A stretch of DNA of 64,000 nt from Limonium bicolor (lineage: Eukaryota; Streptophyta; Magnoliopsida; Caryophyllales; Plumbaginaceae). Each line of letters begins with the position of its first letter. The first letter of the stretch is position 1. Made by a program: the position numbers and the translations under genes. Below are positions 59,190 to 64,000 of the stretch, one piece after another. The DNA lies in contig CM041778.1 in NCBI GenBank assembly GCA_023374045.1, forward strand, positions 92,382,839 through 92,446,838, given 5' to 3'. Below the pieces are notes generated by a model. It had not been told where the DNA came from. It was given only the letters and a program-made list of their open reading frames with translations, and searched no databases.

Positions 59190-60202
59190 TTAAGGTTAGT
59201 TCAACTTTAAAGTTAATTACAAAGTCATGTAATAAAAATTAAATAGTTTCCACTTTAATAACCTTTAACAGTTTAATGTTGTATGGAATCGTGTACTAAA
59301 CATTAATGTGTTATTAGTATAACAAGATCATGTACTAAATGTTATTAAGTTTTAACAACAATTGTCACTATACAAAGTTTTAATAGACTCAATACTTATT
59401 CACATTTGGGTAGTTGCATCCATACAAGTAACTTTACTTCTGATAACTATGACTATCAGTATATTGAACAATGCTCATTCTCGACAACTCACCACTTCTC
59501 GTCATTGTTGTTCACTCTCGTCAGGTCGCCAAAGGTCTCTGATGTAGTTCGCCCTCATCTGATCGTCACAAGGCATCAATGCAACACGAATGTGTTGTTT
59601 GGGACTTTAGCTCAGAGTAAGTTTGCCTTATCATCACAGTTTGGTTATTTTTGGGACTATTTGTTCTCATTGTCACTGAGTGGACTAGTGTAGACTTACA
59701 ACTAACATATGAACTTATGGCAAAACTCAACGTATAACTACCGCTATAGCCACAATAGCGGTACCATTTGCATTCTCTGTTCTTATCTTTTGATTTTAAT
59801 CGGGCCAAGATCATTAGGGTAAACTTAAGGTGAAGGGCGTCGTACACTAATCCACAATGTGTGGGCAATTTTTTAATTTCAACATGGGTTATTCAGTTCC
59901 TGATATAGCACTAACAATGTAATCAACAAAAGTGGTATTAGTCCAGACTAATTAGACCGAATCAAATTACAAATACAGTTGTAAAGGTAATGCATTAAAA
60001 TAGTGCTTAGAAACCAATTCAAGTTCCAAACAAAGAGCAATACACACACGAACCAACGACATTAAACATCAAATCAACCCTTGAATTGAACCATAAAGTG
60101 ATTCAAGTTCAAAGGGGATCGTAACCACATACAAACCAACTACTTAAAAGCCAATTCTAGTTCATAAGGCAAAGCTGATTCAAGCTTAGGTGGCAAAGAA
60201 GA
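59190..60202. other. Spacer, nothing recognised
   Basis: AT-rich, with short frames lacking domains (59362-59868). It probably includes the right terminus of the PIF/Harbinger element. Confidence 0.5.
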
Positions 60203-60214
60203 CACTAGTACAAA

Positions 60215-60545
60215 AATGGCCTGTTTCGGCGTCCCTATTTGGCGGTTGTTAAACAACCGTCAAAATAGGGTGTGTTTGAAAAGGATAGGGACCTATTTCG
60301 GCGGTTCCTAAGCAGAAACCGCCGAAATAGGTCCTCGTAAATAATTAAAAAAATAAAAAGGGCCTATTTCGGCGGTTTCTGTTAGGAACCGCCGAAATAG
60401 GTATTTTTTATTTTTTTTTTTATCTGATCACCTATTTCGGCGGTTTCTAGTTAGGAACCGCCGAAATAGGTTTTTATTTTTTTAATTATTTACGAGGACC
60501 TATTTCGGCGGTTCTTAGCTAGGAACCGCCAAAATAGGTGCTTTA
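60215..60545. repeat. CACTA subterminal hairpin repeats
   Basis: Five inverted pairs built on CCTATTTCGGCGGTT and its complement AACCGCCGAAATAGG, with loops of 5-8 bases. The flanks CGTAAATAATTAAAAAAATA and its complement also pair, giving a larger palindrome around 60420. In En/Spm elements such repeats bind the TnpA-type protein and are needed for excision. Confidence 0.93.
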
Positions 60546-60619
60546 TTACTACCCCGGCGCCTAGTTCACTGTACATTCTCACCGAATTAAATCCCTAACT
60601 CTCTGTTGTGACGACGACG

Positions 60620-60754
60620 ATGGCCGCCCCTTCTTCACTGTCGCCGCCCTCCTCTTCACCGTTGGCGCATCTTCCCCGTCGTTTTCGCCCACCTTCGCCG
60701 CCTGCTTCCCCACCGTGGCTCAAACCCGTACCTAGCAGCAACAGACAGCAGTAG
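60620..60754 (+). CDS. Short Pro/Ser-rich ORF in the CACTA leader
   Basis: 44 codons from ATG at 60620 to TAG at 60754, Pro- and Ser-rich (SPPASPPWLKPVP). It precedes a likely donor CGAG/GTAAAC at about 60785. No known domain. It may be a first exon, an upstream ORF or untranslated leader. Confidence 0.3.
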   Translation: MAAPSSLSPPSSSPLAHLPRRFRPPSPPASPPWLKPVPSSNRQQ

Positions 60755-62079
60755 CAGATCGACATCATCAGCCGCCTCAACGAGGTAAACACATGATTTT
60801 AGGGTTAGATTATGCATTTATTATGTTAATTGTTCATTTTTTGAGATTGTAAATGTGAATGTGGATGATTAATTTGTAGTGTGTGTAGAATATGTGTATG
60901 TATGCAGTTTTAACTTAGTGAAATTACATGTGCACACAAGGTGCTCGATAAAATGCTTGAATGAAAATTTTGGTTTCTTTTTGATCATTTTATGTTTTTG
61001 TGTCTTTGTAGAGAGTAAACACTAAGCTGCTGCTCTGGATTGAAGTCGTACGGGGCTGAAAACACTCTACTTGTGAACCGGTAATATATTTGTAAATTGT
61101 ACTATAGTATTTCTAACATATTTGTAAATTGTACTATAGTATTTATAACATATTATTATATATATATATATAAATTAACATATTCCATTTATTTGTATTT
61201 ATAACAATATCTAATTTTTTTTATCAGGTCTCACTACATTTAAGTCCGTGAATCACCTCTCTTGTTTCCCGCCTTCTTCCATCACTGTTGCACTTTCCTC
61301 CTCTGTGCACAAGTAAGTAACTAAACCTTATTTTTTGTTTAATAAATGCAATTATGTATTTAAATATAAGTGCTAGTACATAATTTAGCTTCATTCCATA
61401 TTTGTTGCTGCATTTCTTTTCTAATTTATTTTTTTTGCTCCCTTGCAGAGACATATCAGAAGTGGTATTGCTGCATCTCTCGCACAGAAGCTACCTCTCA
61501 GGCACCAGTCTCCCCTTCATAAATCCTTAAAAAACAAGTACGTATTTTAACTCTGGATTCTGTTTTAATCTAAACGGTTTGAACTTATACAGTGGAGAAT
61601 TGAAAATATGGTTTGATTATTGTTGTCAATTAGCTAGTGAGAACGTGGTTCGAAAATGTTGGTTTGATGATCTGAATTTGCAATTGTTTTTCAATTAGCT
61701 AGTAAAGAATTGATTTATTTTAATTGTGGGTTGCTGCCATTGTTGGAATGTTTGTGGTTGTGATGACTTTGGTGAGTGCTGAATAATAAGCACGGGATGT
61801 GTACAATTATGCAAAGGTCATGCCGAATTTTTTGTAGAAAAGTATTCGTAATATTGTTTTAAACACCGGTTTCTGTTTTAGAAGTGCAACGATTTGTTAA
61901 ATTTAAAATGCTAGTTTATTTTGTGTTTGCAACCTTAGAGTTAGGCTAGACTACTTGACAATCATCCCAGTCATGCTCCATTAAGAAATAAACATGTGCA
62001 ACTTAATACTGACCATATTATAAACATTTTAGTTTTACATAGGCTATAACTCACACCTGTGATCTGTTGCACATATAGT

Positions 62080-63957
62080 ATGGAGCGTGACTGGATGTAT
62101 GGTGATAGAGGGGAACATTTTGACAAGATGCTGAAAGAGTTTTGCAAAGCTGCAGTGCAACACAAGGACAGGACAAAGGTGGAGAAAATTCCATGTCCTT
62201 GTGTTGATTGTGGTGTGGTTAGACAATATTCAAGCATCAACGTCGTACAATTCCATCTGAAGACCCGTGGTTTCATGCCACATTATAGAAGATGGACTTT
62301 TCATGGAGAACCTGTTGAAGATAATGCTTCAGCTTCCTACAGTCACGATCGGTGTAACTTAAGAACCGAGTAGACATTCGATACTACTATCGATTCCCGA
62401 GTAATTCAGGAGTCAATGTTGACAGTGAGCCGACTTATCATGATGAGCAAATAGACGAGATGCTTGATAACATTGAGGATAATTTTGTCGACCGACCTGA
62501 TGAGTATCAAAGGTTGTTGGACGCATCCAAGACGGTATTATCCTACGTGCACTAAGTACTTGAAATTGACAGCTATATTGAATTTGTTCAACCTGAAGGG
62601 AAGATATGGATTGAGTGACAAAGGTTTCACGGCATTCCTAGAGCTGATTCATGATATGCTACCGGATGAGAACGGTCTCCCTACCACCACTATGAGGCAA
62701 AGAAATGGGTGTGTCCAATGGGAGTAGAGTACAAAAAAATTCACGCGTGTCCAAACAACTGTGTGTTGTACAGGGGTGAATACGAACATCTGGACAATTG
62801 CCCGAAATGTTCGTTGTCCCGGTATAAGCATAAAGATGGTGAGTACTCCTCAGTTCAGAAAAAAGCCCTCCAGCCAAACTACTTTGGTATTTGCCGATTA
62901 TACCCAGATTCAAACGGTTGTTTGCGAATCCGAAAGATGCAAAGAACTTACGATGGCATGCGGAGGGTAGAAAGAGTGATGAGAAATTAAGACATCCAGC
63001 AGATGGGCCTCAGTGGAGAAACATCAACAGACGGTACAAAGAACATTTCGGACATGAAGATAGGAATCTGAGGCTTGGGTTATGTACTGATGGAATGAAC
63101 CCGTACGGCACGTTGAGTAGTCAACACAGTACATGGCCTGTTCTGCTAGTGATCTACAATTTGCCCTCATGGTTGTGTATGAAACGAAAGTACATCATGT
63201 TATCTCTCCTGATATCTGGTCCCAAGCAGCCAGGTAATAGCATTGATGTGTATCTTGCCCCTCTGATAGATGATCTGAAGCTATTGTGGAATGAGGGGAC
63301 CGTGGTATATGATGCTTATGCAAGAGAGAATTTCACGCTCAAGGCTTTGTTGTTCTGTACCGTCAATGACTTCCCTGCGTATGGGAACTTGTCCGGTTAC
63401 ACGGTTAAAGGAACATTTGCATGTCCCATATGCGAGGAAGACACTTGTTCGGACCGTTTAAAACATTGTGGGAAGAATGTTTATATGTGTCATCGACGTC
63501 TTCTCCCCGAAGATCACCCTTATCGAGTAACGAAGAGAAAGTTGTTCAATGGTCAAGCCGAAACTCGTGTGGCCCGTCTACCTTGAGCTCTGAGGAAGTG
63601 TACGAAAAGGTTAAGGACATTGCAAATGTATTTGGAAACACATCAAAACCGGCGAAAAACATTTGGAAAAAGTGTTCTATCTTTTGGGATCTACCTTATT
63701 GGCGTCATCTTCCTGTGAGACACTGCTTAGACATCATGCACATTGTGAAGAACGTTGGTGAGGCAGTGAGTGGGACTTTACTCAATATACCCGGCAAAAC
63801 AAAAGACGGATTGAAAGTCAGAAAGGACATGCAAACCATGGGTATACGAAAGGAGTTACACCCACAAGAGAATGGGAAACGAATTACCTACCTCCTGCAT
63901 GCTACACGCTCTCAAAGGCTGAAAAGATTAGTTTCTGCAAATGTCTGCACTCGGTAA
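62080..63957 (+). pseudogene. tnpD: CACTA transposase (tnpD, Transposase_21 type), 5' part
   Basis: Starts MERDWMYGDRGEHFDKMLKE (62080). The transposase-associated zinc domain follows (CPCVDCGVVRQYSSIN, FHLKTRGFMPHYRRWTFHGE), then KIHACPNNCVLYRGEYE and CPKCSLSRYK. The core shows PRFKRLFANPKDAKNLRWH, LGLCTDGMNPYG (first catalytic Asp), NDFPAYGNLSGYTVKG (second) and CPICEEDTCSDRLKHCGK. After a phase break near 63580 it continues IFWDLPYWRHLPVRHCLDIMHIVKNV and TLLNIPGKTKD. Other breaks lie near 62373, 62470, 62735 and 62880. The gene continues beyond the window. TnpD cuts the element ends. Confidence 0.9.
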
Positions 63958-64000
63958 AAGTACCGTCTGGGTACTCTTCAAACTGGAAGAACATTGTATC

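Larger units (their letters stand above)
60203..64000 (+). mobile_element. CACTA (En/Spm) transposon, 5' part
   Basis: Begins CACTAGTACAAAAATGG, a canonical CACTA terminus, followed by subterminal hairpin repeats (60215-60545), a spliced-looking leader (60600-62070) and the tnpD transposase. The 3' end and target duplication are outside the window. Confidence 0.92.

Overview
This window is nuclear DNA of a flowering plant, most likely a eudicot. The evidence is spliced genes with short GT-AG introns, plastid-type transit peptides, and a dense nest of plant retrotransposons (Ty1/copia, Ty3/gypsy chromovirus, Athila-like, TRIM), DNA transposons (CACTA, PIF/Harbinger, hAT) and MITEs. I cannot name the species. 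There are no functional rRNA or tRNA genes and no CRISPR array.

Layout. 1-1.4 kb: copia RNase H remnant and LTR fragments. 1.46-16.7 kb: a MITE interrupted by a gutted Athila-like element on the minus strand. Its 3' LTR was hit by a 6.4-kb solo LTR (TSD ATGAT) and a hAT element. Its 5' LTR was hit by a complete TRIM, which itself carries a hAT MITE. The other LTR copy preserves the empty site in each case. 16.7-19 kb: a partial LTR element with a roughly 50-bp repeat. 19-21 kb: AT-rich spacer with a 21-bp minisatellite. 21.0-32.9 kb: the host gene island. It holds a short plastid protein (three exons, +), an RPC8/Rpc25 Pol III subunit gene (six exons, +) and a plastid NFU Fe-S scaffold gene (-). 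These are separated by MITEs and by an unusual foldback element built of alternating palindromes (24.1-26.5 kb). 34.4-55.0 kb: a three-level nest, a gypsy element (36811-51178, TSD GCTAC) inside a copia element (34855-54498, TSD CCTAC) inside a Tourist-like MITE. 55.8-59.2 kb: a decayed PIF/Harbinger element with both of its ORFs. 60.2 kb to the end: a CACTA element, from its 5' terminus into the tnpD transposase, which runs off the window.

Most interesting content. The gypsy element is a long-LTR (3.9 kb) chromovirus, Tekay-like by its architecture. Between its gag zinc knuckle and its protease lies a nearly complete AlkB/ALKBH1-type Fe(II)/2-oxoglutarate dioxygenase domain. HxD, the distal His and RxNxTxR are all visible, and the domain ends in its own stop codon. 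The domain sits inside a 1,031-nt segment with GT...AG ends in matching phase, so splicing could toggle between Gag-Pol and a product containing AlkB. Two shorter GT...AG segments interrupt gag. I could not check whether such an element has been described.

Caution. Several one-base phase breaks at or next to homopolymers occur in otherwise well-conserved host genes (RPC8, NFU) as well as in the elements. Consensus deletion errors are a serious alternative to real pseudogenisation. Many in-frame stops in the elements, by contrast, are C-to-T or G-to-A changes (CGA to TGA, CAA to TAA, TGG to TGA), as expected from deamination of methylated DNA. Exon borders and element limits were read by eye.
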